A DNA stretch of 64,000 nucleotides, from contig CBDDJL010000002.1 in NCBI GenBank assembly GCA_965229715.1, positions 310,001 to 374,000 of the forward strand, given 5' to 3'. Positions 34,121 to 42,747 of this stretch are shown here, piece after piece. Position 1 is the first letter of the stretch; the number at the start of each line of letters is the position of its first letter. The DNA comes from JAVJST01 sp965229715. Lineage in GTDB: Bacteria > Pseudomonadota > Alphaproteobacteria > Rhodospirillales > Casp-alpha2. A program made the translations under genes and the position numbers. The notes under the pieces are model-generated. The model worked only from the letters and a program-made list of their open reading frames with translations. It did no database searches and was not told where the DNA came from.

Positions 34121-34987
34121 TTAATGCAGCTTGCCGCGCAGTTCCTGCAACAGCAACGACGTGCTGTAACGGCTCTCGGTGCGGCTGTCGAGACGCATGT
34201 GATGTTCGAGCGCATGGATTGCGTCCCTGATTCGGTCGTGCCGGGCGTGGATCATGCCGGCCTCGCGCCACAGCGCCGGTTCGTCCGGTGCGATCAGCAG
34301 GGTGTTTTCGATGACCGTCAGTGCATCGTCGAGCCGTTCGCGGCGCAACAGGCGGACCTTGATGTTATTCTGCAGCCGCATCAGAACATCGCGATCGGAA
34401 GCTTCGCGGTAGTGCGCCGGCGTCAGCTCCGCGTCCAGCCCGGCGGCGGATTTGAGCAACTCGCGCAGGTCATACGGCGACAGTACCCGGCCGTCCTCGA
34501 ACGGATCGAACAGCCGACGATCGCCGTCGACCTCGAGGCGCACCAGAAAACGGCCCGGGAAATCGATACCGCAGGCTTGCCAGCCCTGTTCGCGCGCGAC
34601 ATGGATGTAGAGAATGCCGAGCGCCACCGGCAGCCCCCGGCGACTGTCGATGACGCGCGTCAGGTTGGCGGCGTCGAGATCCTCGAAACTGTCCTCGTCG
34701 CCGCCGTACCCGTAACGACGGGCGATGATCTGTACCAGGGCCTCAAGCGCGCCGTCGACGTCGATGTGATCGGCGAGATAGAGAGAGACGTCACGGCTGA
34801 GGATCTTAAGGTGGCGCACGTAGGCCTCGGCGTCGACGCCCGTTCTTGACAGCAGCCCGAGATCGATGGCGGCCGGCGCGATATCGAAGTCGGCCTTCCC
34901 GGTCTGTTCGCCGCGCGCTTTCAACCGGCGACGAACCTCGGCGAGGCTTTCCCGGTCCGTGCGGCTGTCCGGTGAGCCGCGATTCAC
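34121..34987 (-). CDS. SirB1-family transglutaminase-like / TPR protein
   Basis: A 288-residue protein with the SirB1 arrangement: a transglutaminase-like core (DLDAANLTRVIDSRRGLPVALGILYIHVARE, GIDFPGRFLVRL, DPFEDGRVL) and a C-terminal TPR-like helical region (DALTVIENTLLIAPDEPALW). The core Cys of a true transglutaminase is not obvious, so enzymatic activity is doubtful. It overlaps the BON lipoprotein gene by four bases. Confidence 0.82.
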   Translation of the reverse strand: MNRGSPDSRTDRESLAEVRRRLKARGEQTGKADFDIAPAAIDLGLLSRTGVDAEAYVRHLKILSRDVSLYLADHIDVDGALEALVQIIARRYGYGGDEDSFEDLDAANLTRVIDSRRGLPVALGILYIHVAREQGWQACGIDFPGRFLVRLEVDGDRRLFDPFEDGRVLSPYDLRELLKSAAGLDAELTPAHYREASDRDVLMRLQNNIKVRLLRRERLDDALTVIENTLLIAPDEPALWREAGMIHARHDRIRDAIHALEHHMRLDSRTESRYSTSLLLQELRGKLH

Positions 34988-35616
34988 GTCTCCTCCGTGC
35001 CGCCCGCCGCCGGCGTGGCAACGCGGACGTGACTGATGACCCGGCGCACGCGCTCGATGTTGTTGGCGTGCGCGATGACCCGGTCAAGCTCGGCTTGGCT
35101 CTGTGCGATGCCGATGATGTAGACGACGCCATTGACGGTTTCGATCTCATAGTTGATCGACCAGATCTCGGTATCGAACGTCAGTTTGGTCGACAGCTTG
35201 GTCGAAATCCACGTGTCGTAAGCGAAATCCTCGATGCCCTCGTCGCTCTCGATCTGGAGCTCGTTGATCACGTCTTTGATGCCGTCGACTTCCCAGGCCA
35301 ACCGCACAGCCTCGGCGCGCTGTTCCTCTGTTTTCATGATGCCGGTGAGCATGGCGCGGCCTTCCCAGACGTCGACGCCGACCTTGACCGCGAGATCGTT
35401 ATTGGTGCGCACATAGTTGGCGATGATCTTCGCGGCCAGCGTGGAATCGCGGGCGACGCCCTCGACGCCGCGTTCCTGAAACGCCGCCAGCCCGACCGAC
35501 GCGCCGGCGCCGATTGCCGTCTCGACACATCCGCTCAGGACCGGCGCGGCGAAGAGGATTGCCATGGCGGCGGCGATACGCCTCATGCGGCGCGGCACGC
35601 GGGTCAGGGTCAGCAT
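34984..35616 (-). CDS. BON-domain lipoprotein
   Basis: A 210-residue lipoprotein with two BON domains. The lipobox is VLSGC near residue 29. BON 1 is ARDSTLAAKIIANYV to VWEGRAMLTGIM, and BON 2 follows with DTWISTKLSTKLTFD and VVYIIGIAQSQAELD. It resembles the DolP/OsmY class that binds the outer membrane from the periplasm. ATG 35616 was chosen; the open frame upstream reads through a tandem repeat and is not credible. Confidence 0.88.
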   Translation of the reverse strand: MLTLTRVPRRMRRIAAAMAILFAAPVLSGCVETAIGAGASVGLAAFQERGVEGVARDSTLAAKIIANYVRTNNDLAVKVGVDVWEGRAMLTGIMKTEEQRAEAVRLAWEVDGIKDVINELQIESDEGIEDFAYDTWISTKLSTKLTFDTEIWSINYEIETVNGVVYIIGIAQSQAELDRVIAHANNIERVRRVISHVRVATPAAGGTEET

Positions 35617-35628
35617 GTTCGAGTCCTT

Positions 35629-35688
35629 CCATTCCGTTTCCGGCCATCTCGTTTCCGGCCATCTCGTTTCCGGCCATCTCGTTTCCGG
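35629..35688. repeat. Four tandem 15-bp units in the BON-gene leader
   Basis: Units 35644-35658, 35659-35673 and 35674-35688 are identical (CCATCTCGTTTCCGG on the plus strand). Unit 35629-35643 differs at two positions. The array ends 12 bases upstream of the BON start codon, so it is in the 5' leader or promoter on the minus strand. Copy number could vary by slippage. Confidence 0.9.
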
Positions 35689-35758
35689 AAAGCATAAGAT
35701 TCTCCGACAATTGTGGCGGCAAGTTGGCCTCTTAGCACGAATTCGTTCGCAGGCCACG

Positions 35759-36124
35759 TCATAGCCGCCACGCATCGGGAATATGGTGCGGCAGGCGGCC
35801 GGGGCTAACCAGTACCGCATCGAAGCGCATGTCGAGGTCGGCGAGATCGCCGCGCCGTTGCAGAAAAACCCGGGCTGCGGCGGCAATCCGCATGCGTTGG
35901 CGCTGGACGATGGCGTCAGCGGCGTCGTTCTCGCGTGTTCGCGCCTTGACCTCGACGAAGGCGAGCATGTGCCCGCGCCGGACGATCAGATCGATTTCGC
36001 CCTGCGGCGACCGGAAACGGCGCTCGACAATGCGATAGCCCTTGAGCCGCAGCATCAGCGCCGCGGCGGCCTCGGCGCGCCGGCCACGGGCCTCGGCAAC
36101 CCGGCGATTAGCCGCCGGCATCAT
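35759..36124 (-). CDS. yraN: YraN-family (UPF0102) endonuclease-fold protein
   Basis: A 121-residue protein with the nuclease-like core of UPF0102: EAAAALMLRLKGYRIVERRFRSPQGEIDLIVRR (in parts), followed by MLAFVEVKARTREN, giving the E/D-x(n)-ExK pattern of restriction-endonuclease folds. No activity is proven for most members. It lies between gshB/BON and rsmI, as in other alphaproteobacteria, and overlaps rsmI by 17 bases. Confidence 0.9.
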   Translation of the reverse strand: MMPAANRRVAEARGRRAEAAAALMLRLKGYRIVERRFRSPQGEIDLIVRRGHMLAFVEVKARTRENDAADAIVQRQRMRIAAAARVFLQRRGDLADLDMRFDAVLVSPGRLPHHIPDAWRL

Positions 36125-37067
36125 TTTCGCGGCCGTTCTTCAGAACGACGGCGCGCTCATAGACCGCATTCTTCGCGAGACCGGTTTCGGCGACGACAGT
36201 TCTCACCGCATCGCGGAGCGAACCGGCCGCCAGCGCATCGCGCAACAGATCGTCGAGAGCCTCGCCGGACAAGGCGTTTGCGCCATCGGCCGGTGGGCCG
36301 ACGACAATAACGATCTCGCCTTTCGGCGGACCGGATTCGGCATAATGGGCGGCGAGAGCGGATAGCGGCCCACGCCGCGCCTCTTCGTACATCTTGGTCA
36401 TTTCGCGGAGCACCGCCGCCGGACGGTCGTCCAGCGCATCGGCCATATCGCCGAGGGAGGCTGCGAGCCGCTTCGCGCTTTCGAGGAACACCAGTGTCGC
36501 TGGTACGGTCGAGAGCTCTTCGAGGAATGCCCGGCGGGCGCCGGGCTTGTTCGGCGGAAAGCCCGCGAACAGGAACCGGTCCGTCGGCAGACCGGCCAGC
36601 GTCAATGCACACATCACGGACGACGCCCCGGGCAATGCCGTCACCGGAATATCCTCGGCAATGCACGCCTCGACGAGCTTGTAGCCGGGATCGTTGACCA
36701 GCGGCGTGCCTGCATCCGAGACCAGTGCCACGGAATCGCCCGATTTCAAGCGTTCGATGATGGCTGGCCGCGCCCGCGCGGCATTGTGCTCATGATAGGA
36801 AATCAGGGTCGACTTGATGCCATGCAGCGATAACAGTTTGCCGGTCGTCCGCGTATCTTCGCAGGCAACAGCATCTGCGCCGCCAAGAACATCGAGGGCG
36901 CGCAGCGTAATATCCCGAGCATTGCCGATGGGTGTCGCAACGATATGCAGCACGCCTTTCCGCACACCGGTTCCGGCAGGTTTACTCTCACCCACGGTGC
37001 GGCTAGGCTGCTCGCCGCCGGCCCCGTTCGCTCCGGAGTCCCTTTGAGATCGATCACCACGAGTCAT
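36108..37067 (-). CDS. rsmI: 16S rRNA (cytidine(1402)-2'-O)-methyltransferase
   Basis: SAM-dependent 2'-O-methylation of C1402 in the ribosomal P site. The 319-residue product has the tetrapyrrole-methylase fold: LHIVATPIGNARDITLRAL, CEDTRTTGKLL, SDAGTPLVNDPGYKLV and ALPGASSVMCALTLAG. ATG 37067 gives an N-terminal tail of about 38 residues before the domain; a shorter start is possible. It is divergent from the LpoA-like gene with almost no intergenic space. Confidence 0.93.
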   Translation of the reverse strand: MTRGDRSQRDSGANGAGGEQPSRTVGESKPAGTGVRKGVLHIVATPIGNARDITLRALDVLGGADAVACEDTRTTGKLLSLHGIKSTLISYHEHNAARARPAIIERLKSGDSVALVSDAGTPLVNDPGYKLVEACIAEDIPVTALPGASSVMCALTLAGLPTDRFLFAGFPPNKPGARRAFLEELSTVPATLVFLESAKRLAASLGDMADALDDRPAAVLREMTKMYEEARRGPLSALAAHYAESGPPKGEIVIVVGPPADGANALSGEALDDLLRDALAAGSLRDAVRTVVAETGLAKNAVYERAVVLKNGRENDAGG

Positions 37068-37090
37068 CAATGATTGACCTTCCGTCCTCC

Positions 37091-38551
37091 ATGAAGCGTC
37101 GCCGGGCGCCGTGTCTCAAGCTGACGGCGGTTGCGGCGGTGCTGCTGCTCGGCGCCTGTCAGCATCTTGTAAGCGGCGGCATTTCGCAAGGCTCCGCTCA
37201 ACCGGCCGTCGTCTCGGAGCAAAGTCAGCCGGAAACCCAGCAACTGCCGGCTGTCGACGGTCCGAAGTATCCGGAAACCGCGGTGCCGGAGGCCTCCGAA
37301 CCGGCAAGCGACTGGCAAGAAGCGCTTGCGCCCTATCTCCAGAATCAGGGCCAGGCGCAAGGCGACGCGGACCAGCAGGTCGTTCTCAAGCCGCCGGTTC
37401 TGCAGTTCGACGGCGACGCGATCCGCGTCGGCCTGATGCTGCCGCTGACCGGTCAGCACGGCGGCCTCGGCCGCGCTATGCTCGATGCGGCGCAACTTGC
37501 GCTGTTCGATTTTTCCGATGCGCGATTCGAGCTGCTGCCGCACGATACCAAGGGCCTGCCGGGCGAGGCGGCCTATTCCGCTAGTCTCGCCGTCGGCGAC
37601 GGGGCGCAACTGATCATCGGACCGTTGCTCGGTCCATCGGTCGAGGCCGTTGCGCCGATGGCCCGCGCCGCGGGTGTGCCGGTGCTCGGCTTTTCCAGCG
37701 ACCGCACGGTCGCGGGCGACGGAGTCTACACCATGGGGTTCCTGCCAGGCGCCGAGGTCGAACGGGTCGTCGCCTATGCCATCAGCCGGGGGTTGTCCCG
37801 TTTTGCCGTGCTGGCGCCCGACGATGCCTACGGCGCAACAATCACCGACGCGGTTTCGGCCGCCTTATCCTATTACGGCGGCAGCCTCGTCGATCTCGCC
37901 TACTATCACCCGTCGGGCGACAACCTCGATCCCGTGATTCGCGAGCTCGCCGATTACGATGAGCGCCGTCAGGCGCTGCTTGAGCTCCGCGCCGAGCTCG
38001 AACACAAGGAGGACGAGCTTTCTCATAAAGCGCTGGAGCGTCTCGAGAATCTCGAGACGCTTGGGGACCTGCCTTACGACGCGTTGCTGATCGCCGATGG
38101 TGGCGCGCGGTTGCAGCGGGTCGCGGCACTGCTGCCGTTTTACGATATCGATCCGCGCAAGGTCCGCATGCTCGGGACCGGGCAATGGGATGCCCAGGCG
38201 GTCGGCGCCGAACCGGCGCTGCTTGGCGGCTGGTACGCCGCACCGGAACCCGGAAAACGCCAGACGTTCATGGATCGCTTTCAATCGGTCTACGGCTACA
38301 ATCCGCCGCGGCTGGCGACCCTGGCCTACGATGCCGCGGCGCTTGCCGCCGTATTGGCGCGAAGCGGCGAGGAGCGACCCTACACCGTCGAGGCATTGAC
38401 TCAGCAAAGCGGTTATACCGGCCGGGACGGGATCTTCCGGTTCTCGCCCGCGGGTGTCGCGGAGCGCGGACTCGCCGTGCTGCAGGTGCGTCAGCGCGGC
38501 GCCGAGGTCATCGATCCGGCGCCGACATCGTTCGTCGCATTGACGAACTAG
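37091..38551 (+). CDS. LpoA-like penicillin-binding protein activator lipoprotein
   Basis: A periplasmic-binding-fold protein of about 486 residues. It starts with a basic n-region and lipobox (LLLGACQHL, Cys at about 18). From residue 110 it has VGLMLPLTGQHGGLGRAMLDA, LIIGPLLGPSVEAVAPMA and PVLGFSSDRTVAG, the type I periplasmic-binding-protein pattern shared with LpoA/YraM. ATG 37091 gives the cleanest lipoprotein signal; ATG 37070 adds seven residues. A charged coiled segment (LRAELEHKEDELSHKALERL) lies near residue 315. The rsmI-LpoA pairing is widely conserved. Activation of a PBP is inferred from family. Confidence 0.85.
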   Translation: MKRRRAPCLKLTAVAAVLLLGACQHLVSGGISQGSAQPAVVSEQSQPETQQLPAVDGPKYPETAVPEASEPASDWQEALAPYLQNQGQAQGDADQQVVLKPPVLQFDGDAIRVGLMLPLTGQHGGLGRAMLDAAQLALFDFSDARFELLPHDTKGLPGEAAYSASLAVGDGAQLIIGPLLGPSVEAVAPMARAAGVPVLGFSSDRTVAGDGVYTMGFLPGAEVERVVAYAISRGLSRFAVLAPDDAYGATITDAVSAALSYYGGSLVDLAYYHPSGDNLDPVIRELADYDERRQALLELRAELEHKEDELSHKALERLENLETLGDLPYDALLIADGGARLQRVAALLPFYDIDPRKVRMLGTGQWDAQAVGAEPALLGGWYAAPEPGKRQTFMDRFQSVYGYNPPRLATLAYDAAALAAVLARSGEERPYTVEALTQQSGYTGRDGIFRFSPAGVAERGLAVLQVRQRGAEVIDPAPTSFVALTN

Positions 38552-38595
38552 CTCCCGCCGATTCGGAAATCATGTCGCCGGCGCGTTCGGTCGGA

Positions 38596-39867
38596 TCAGC
38601 GAACGACCGGCAGGTCGCGCCACCGGGTCGTGAAGCATGGCGAGCGGTAGGCCTGGCGCATATACCAGGTGCGGGTCCGCCGGACCTGGCCGTAATCGAC
38701 GGCGCCGCCGCCGAATCGGCGATTGACGGCGTCCATCGCGGCCATCAGTCGCTCGCCTTTGTCGTCCCGGCGGTCGAACAGGTCGCGTGGCGCGGCGTGC
38801 TCGCGAGCGAGGCCGAGCAGCGTAACGCCGGCCCGTTTGTACGGCACGCCCGGCTGGTAAATCTGGCTCAGCGCCGCCAGCGCGGCGCGGTTGATGACGC
38901 CGGTGTGATGGCTCGGCGGATGTAATTCGACGGTTTCCGACGGAGCGGCCTGAGGCAGGTCATTGCGGAAACGGTTGCCGCGGATGGAGACGTGAACGGC
39001 GCCGGCAACGAGGTTGCGTTGGCGGATTTTTTCGGCGGCGCGAGCGGCGAAAGTCTTGATCAGATCCCGGAGTGTCGCCTCGTCCTCGACCATGTCCCCG
39101 AAACTGCGGCTGAAACGGACGGTTTTCTTGTCGGGCGGATTATCCTCGAAGGCGATGCATGGCACGCCGTTCAACTCGTCGACGGTGCGTAGGCCGACGA
39201 CACCCAGGCACTGGCGCGCCCATGTCCGCTCGACGTTCCGGAGATCGCGTGCTGTCTCCAGACCAAGCTGTTCAAGTTTCCGCGCCCAGCGCCGGCCGAT
39301 ACCCCAGACGTCGCCGGGGCCGGACTGCGACAGTATTACGTCGCGCACATCGGGAGGCGTCAGATCGAATACGCCGCCGGCGGTTTTCTTGGCTGCGGCG
39401 TTCGCCAGCTTGGCCAAAGTCTTGGTCGGCCCGATGCCAATGGAGACCGGAATGCCGGTCCAGCGCAGCACCGTCGCACGGAGCGTCTCGGCATGGGCGG
39501 TGCGCTCGCCTGGCGCCAGGGCCGACAAGTCGAGAAAGCATTCGTCGATGCTGTAGATTTCCTGCGCCGGGGCGTGTCTGGCGAGCGTTTCCATGACCCG
39601 ACGGCTCATGTCGCCATAAAGCGTAAAGTTGGCGGAGCGGATCTGCACCGCCCGGCACTCCGCGCGGCGGCGCATCTTGAACAGCGGTTCGCCCATGGCG
39701 ACGCCGACCGCCTTGGCTTCCGGCGACCGCGAAATGACGCAGCCGTCGTTGTTGCTGAGCACCACTGTCGGTACGCCCCGCAATTCGGGCTGAAACACCC
39801 GCTCGCAGGCGACGTAGAAGTTGTTGCAATCCGCCAACGCGAACGAGGGGGCGAAAGACGGCATCAT
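38596..39867 (-). CDS. umuC: Y-family DNA polymerase V catalytic subunit
   Basis: An error-prone translesion polymerase of 423 residues. Motifs: FALADCNNFYVACERVFQPEL with the catalytic Asp, VVLSNNDGCVISRSPEAKAVGV, YSIDECFLDLSAL with the acidic pair, and GIGPTKTLAKLANAAAKK. The UmuC C-terminal domain follows. ATG 39867 overlaps the umuD stop (ATGA), so it is co-translated with UmuD and under the same SOS control. Confidence 0.96.
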   Translation of the reverse strand: MMPSFAPSFALADCNNFYVACERVFQPELRGVPTVVLSNNDGCVISRSPEAKAVGVAMGEPLFKMRRRAECRAVQIRSANFTLYGDMSRRVMETLARHAPAQEIYSIDECFLDLSALAPGERTAHAETLRATVLRWTGIPVSIGIGPTKTLAKLANAAAKKTAGGVFDLTPPDVRDVILSQSGPGDVWGIGRRWARKLEQLGLETARDLRNVERTWARQCLGVVGLRTVDELNGVPCIAFEDNPPDKKTVRFSRSFGDMVEDEATLRDLIKTFAARAAEKIRQRNLVAGAVHVSIRGNRFRNDLPQAAPSETVELHPPSHHTGVINRAALAALSQIYQPGVPYKRAGVTLLGLAREHAAPRDLFDRRDDKGERLMAAMDAVNRRFGGGAVDYGQVRRTRTWYMRQAYRSPCFTTRWRDLPVVR

Positions 39868-40292
39868 ACGTGACGCTTGATGGTGTAGGTGACGACTCCC
39901 CAGATTTCGCCGTCCGGCGGCAGAACCGTTGCCCGGAATGCCGGGTTGGCCGGGATCAGCCACCAAACCCCCTGCCGTTTTTCCAGACGCTTGACCGTCA
40001 TCTCGCCGCCGACGGCAGCAACGACAATGTGGTTAGGCCGGGCCTCGAGGCTGCGGTCGACGATCAGCAGGTCGCCGTCGCGAATCCCCACGCCGGCCAT
40101 GGATTCGCCAGCGACCCGGACGACGAAGCTTGCCGCCGGGTGACGCACCAGATCGTTGAGATCGAGCGCGCCGTCGGTAAAGTCATCCGCCGGGCTCGGG
40201 AAACCGGCCGCGACGCGGCAACCGGCGAGCGGCAGAGGCGGCTTTCGGTCGTTCGGACGGCGGGCTGCAGAGCGAAACGCGGAAAAGAACAT
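39864..40292 (-). CDS. umuD: SOS-response protease-fold protein UmuD
   Basis: A LexA-like self-cleaving protein that becomes the UmuD' partner of UmuC. With ATG 40292 the product is 142 residues, close to E. coli UmuD (139). Cleavage is predicted at Ala29-Gly30 (VAAGFPSPADDF). The catalytic pair is Ser64 (GESMAG) and Lys101 (EMTVKRL), spaced 37 as in E. coli. The longer frame from 40322 would place its start upstream of the LexA box and -10, so it is unlikely. The transcript may begin at or next to this ATG. Confidence 0.88.
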   Translation of the reverse strand: MFFSAFRSAARRPNDRKPPLPLAGCRVAAGFPSPADDFTDGALDLNDLVRHPAASFVVRVAGESMAGVGIRDGDLLIVDRSLEARPNHIVVAAVGGEMTVKRLEKRQGVWWLIPANPAFRATVLPPDGEIWGVVTYTIKRHV

Positions 40293-40301
40293 AACAAGAA
40301 C
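40287..40301 (-). promoter_or_regulatory. LexA (SOS) box
   Basis: GAAC-ATAACAA-GAAC on the plus strand (GTTC-N7-GTTC on the minus strand), a perfect match to the alphaproteobacterial LexA site GAACN7GAAC/GTTCN7GTTC. It covers the umuD start codon and overlaps the -10 element. Confidence 0.85.
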
Positions 40302-40328
40302 ATAAAAAACATCCGGCCCCATGTAAAA
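40296..40328 (-). promoter_or_regulatory. Promoter of umuDC
   Basis: Reading leftward: TTTACA as -35, a 17-base spacer, and TATGTT as -10. The -10 ends about 6 bases before the umuD ATG, so the start of transcription would fall at the start codon or within a few bases of it. The LexA box overlaps the -10. Confidence 0.6.
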
Positions 40329-40350
40329 TCATCTTTGCCGCCCCGGATCG

Positions 40351-40953
40351 TCAGTGATGGTCGATGACCGCGCCGAAATAGATTGGCACCGCGATGTAGC
40401 TGGCGAGAGCGAGGGCAAGAAGTGCGCGCACCCGACGATCGGCAAAACGACGCCACAGGATGATGCACAACACGACGCCCAGCAGGGCTTCCAGAACCGA
40501 GACGATATTGCCGCCAAAGGCCGGATCCCAGTAGGAGATCGGCGAGTGGAACTTCCAGTCGCTAAGCGGCCAGAAATGCCGGTGCGCATCGGTATTGTGG
40601 AACGGCAGGTCAAAGGCAACGTGTAACAGTGCCGCCGCGGCGGCGAGGACCGCCAACGCGCCGCAACGCGTGCGGCGCCAGACGAGGCCCGCGACAAGCA
40701 GTGTGAGGTAGAGCGGTACCGAGTTGCCGACGGCGAGCACGGCCTGCCAGTGATCCTGCCAATAGATTACGCGCCAGAGCTCCTCCTCCGTCACGCCCCG
40801 GACAATCCGCTCCCAGGCGAACAGCACGAAAAGCCCGAGGTCCGGCAGCAGCGCCGCCGCGAGCACGACCGGGTTGCGCCAGCGCTCGCCGGTTTCCGAC
40901 TGCGGCCGGGCCAGCACCGCTGCGCCGATCAGTAGATGTGTCGGCGTATTCAT
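40351..40953 (-). CDS. YdjM-like multi-pass membrane protein
   Basis: A 200-residue protein with five or so hydrophobic segments. The start NTPTHLLIGAAVLARP and the segment LLHVAFDLPFHNTDAHRHFWPLSDW are typical of the PTHL-type inner-membrane proteins annotated as metal-dependent-hydrolase-like/YdjM. The His/Asp residues could bind metal, but no activity is established. ATG 40953 overlaps the hemW stop. Confidence 0.75.
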   Translation of the reverse strand: MNTPTHLLIGAAVLARPQSETGERWRNPVVLAAALLPDLGLFVLFAWERIVRGVTEEELWRVIYWQDHWQAVLAVGNSVPLYLTLLVAGLVWRRTRCGALAVLAAAAALLHVAFDLPFHNTDAHRHFWPLSDWKFHSPISYWDPAFGGNIVSVLEALLGVVLCIILWRRFADRRVRALLALALASYIAVPIYFGAVIDHH

Positions 40954-42122
40954 GCCGCGAGAGATCCGCCGAGTAGAGCCGCAATCACACCGTTGAGTCG
41001 GAGCCGGCCTTCCGCGGTTGCCCGCAATCCGGGCTTGGTTTTTTCGACCAGGCCGCCATCGGTTAGCCGCATCAGCGCATCCGTGTCGACAACATCGCCG
41101 ATTGTCAGGTTCGTTGCGGCGCGAAGGTCCGCATCCGAAAGGCCGTCGGTCAGCCTGAGGCCGGTCATGACGATCTCGGCGGCGCGTTCTTCGGGCGTTA
41201 GCGCGAGGGCCTTTGCCGTTCCGTGACCTTTCGTCTCGACGGCCGTGAGCCAGCGGTCGGGTCCGTGAATGCGATGCTCGGCCCGCCATGCGCCGCCGAT
41301 TCTGAGCCGACCGTGGGCGCCGGGGCCGATGCCGAGATACGCTCCGCCGCACCAATAGGTCAGATTATGCCGGCAGGCGCGGCCGGGCCGCGCATGGTTT
41401 GAAATCTCGTAAGCCGGCAGTCCCGCAGCGGTGAGCTTCTCCTGCGTCATGTCGAAAATCGCCGCGCCGGTGTCCTCGTCCGCTGCTGCGACGCCCTCGC
41501 GGGCGAACGGCGTGCCGCTTTCGATGGTCAACTGGTAGACGGAGAGGTGATCCCCGGCGAGTCCGATCGCCTCGTCGAGCTCCGCCGACCAATCGGCGGC
41601 AGACTGGCCGGGCCGCGCACAGATCAGGTCGAACGAACGTCTTTCGAAGACAGTCGCGGCGGTTTCCAGGGCCTTCAGAGCCGACGTCCGGTCGTGACGG
41701 CGGCCAAGAAACCGGAGCGCCGAGTCGTCGAGCGACTGGACGCCAAGCGAAACCCGATTGACGCCGGCGTCGGCATAGGCGGCGAAGCGGTCCGCCTCGA
41801 CACTCGACGGATTGGCCTCGAGCGTGACCTCGACATCATCGGTAAATCGGAAAGCCCGTTGCAGTGCATCGATCACGAGGGCGATGGTTTCCGGTTCCGC
41901 AAGCGACGGCGTGCCGCCGCCGAAGAAGACGCTGGTGACCGGGACGGCATCTCCGAGTTCGGCGGCGGCATGGCCGATCTCGGCGGCCAAGGCCCGCCGC
42001 CAACGCGCGTGATCGACACGGTCGGCGACGTGGCTGTTGAAATCGCAATACGGACACTTCGATTCGCAAAACGGCCAGTGAACGTAAACTCCGAAGCCCG
42101 CGTCGCTTGCGGTCTCAGTCAT
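40950..42122 (-). CDS. hemW: Radical SAM haem chaperone HemW
   Basis: A 390-residue radical SAM protein. It has the cluster motif CESKCPYCDFNSH, GGGTPS, and LEANPSSVEADRFAAY. The SAM-binding Cys triad is CxxxCxxC followed by an aromatic residue-rich stretch. HemW binds haem and delivers it to respiratory enzymes, and is often misnamed oxygen-independent coproporphyrinogen oxidase. ATG 42122 was preferred; a TTG at 42143 gives a longer form. It overlaps rdgB by 8 bases. Confidence 0.93.
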   Translation of the reverse strand: MTETASDAGFGVYVHWPFCESKCPYCDFNSHVADRVDHARWRRALAAEIGHAAAELGDAVPVTSVFFGGGTPSLAEPETIALVIDALQRAFRFTDDVEVTLEANPSSVEADRFAAYADAGVNRVSLGVQSLDDSALRFLGRRHDRTSALKALETAATVFERRSFDLICARPGQSAADWSAELDEAIGLAGDHLSVYQLTIESGTPFAREGVAAADEDTGAAIFDMTQEKLTAAGLPAYEISNHARPGRACRHNLTYWCGGAYLGIGPGAHGRLRIGGAWRAEHRIHGPDRWLTAVETKGHGTAKALALTPEERAAEIVMTGLRLTDGLSDADLRAATNLTIGDVVDTDALMRLTDGGLVEKTKPGLRATAEGRLRLNGVIAALLGGSLAA

Positions 42123-42732
42123 CGGAGAAGCAGGCGTCGACAAGCTGGCGGAAAGCGTTCGCCCGATGGCTCATGGCATGTTTCTCGGCCGGTTCGATCT
42201 CGGCGAAGGTTTCATCCCGGCCGCTGCCGACGAAGCTTTGCGGTACGAATACGGGATCGTAACCGAAGCCCTTGTCGCCGCGCGGCGGCCAGACGATCTC
42301 GCCCGACACGGTGCCCTCGAATACTTCCGTATCCCCGTCCGGCCAGCTCAATGCCAACGCACAGACGAACCGTGCCGAGCGGTCTTCCGAACCGCGCAGC
42401 ATTTCCTCGACGGTTTCCATCGCCTTCATGAAATCCTTGTCCGGGCCGGCCCAGCGCGCCGAATAGATACCCGGCGCGCCGCCGAGCGCCGTGACCGCAA
42501 GACCGGAGTCGTCGGCTAGCGCCGGCATGCCGCCGGCCTTGGCGGCCGCTTCGGATTTGAGCCGTGCATTGGCGGCGAAGGTATTGCCGGTTTCCTCCGG
42601 CTCGGGCAGACCGAGATTGCCGGCGGAAATCACCTCGACGCCGAAGGGCTCGAGCAGTTCACCGATCTCGCGCACCTTGCCCGGATTGTGGCTGGCGATG
42701 ATCAGTTTGTTTTCGGTGAAGCGCCGCGCCAT
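42115..42732 (-). CDS. rdgB: Non-canonical purine NTP pyrophosphatase (dITP/XTP)
   Basis: Removes dITP, ITP and XTP from the nucleotide pool. The 205-residue product has the Ham1/RdgB signatures LIIASHNPGKVREIGELL, ALADDSGLAVTALGGAPGIYSARWAG (in parts) and GKGFGYDPVF, here GDKGFGYDPVFVPQ. The order rph-rdgB-hemW on the minus strand is typical of alphaproteobacteria. Confidence 0.96.
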   Translation of the reverse strand: MARRFTENKLIIASHNPGKVREIGELLEPFGVEVISAGNLGLPEPEETGNTFAANARLKSEAAAKAGGMPALADDSGLAVTALGGAPGIYSARWAGPDKDFMKAMETVEEMLRGSEDRSARFVCALALSWPDGDTEVFEGTVSGEIVWPPRGDKGFGYDPVFVPQSFVGSGRDETFAEIEPAEKHAMSHRANAFRQLVDACFSDD

Positions 42733-42747
42733 GACCGCATCCCCGAC

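Noticed and set aside
33203..34849. 548-codon open frame antisense to gshB and the SirB1-type gene
   Set aside because: It spans two real genes on the other strand and has no domain or ribosome site.
40293..40322. Ten-codon N-terminal extension of umuD
   Set aside because: It lies across the -35 to -10 region and the LexA box, and the shorter form matches the UmuD length and cleavage site.
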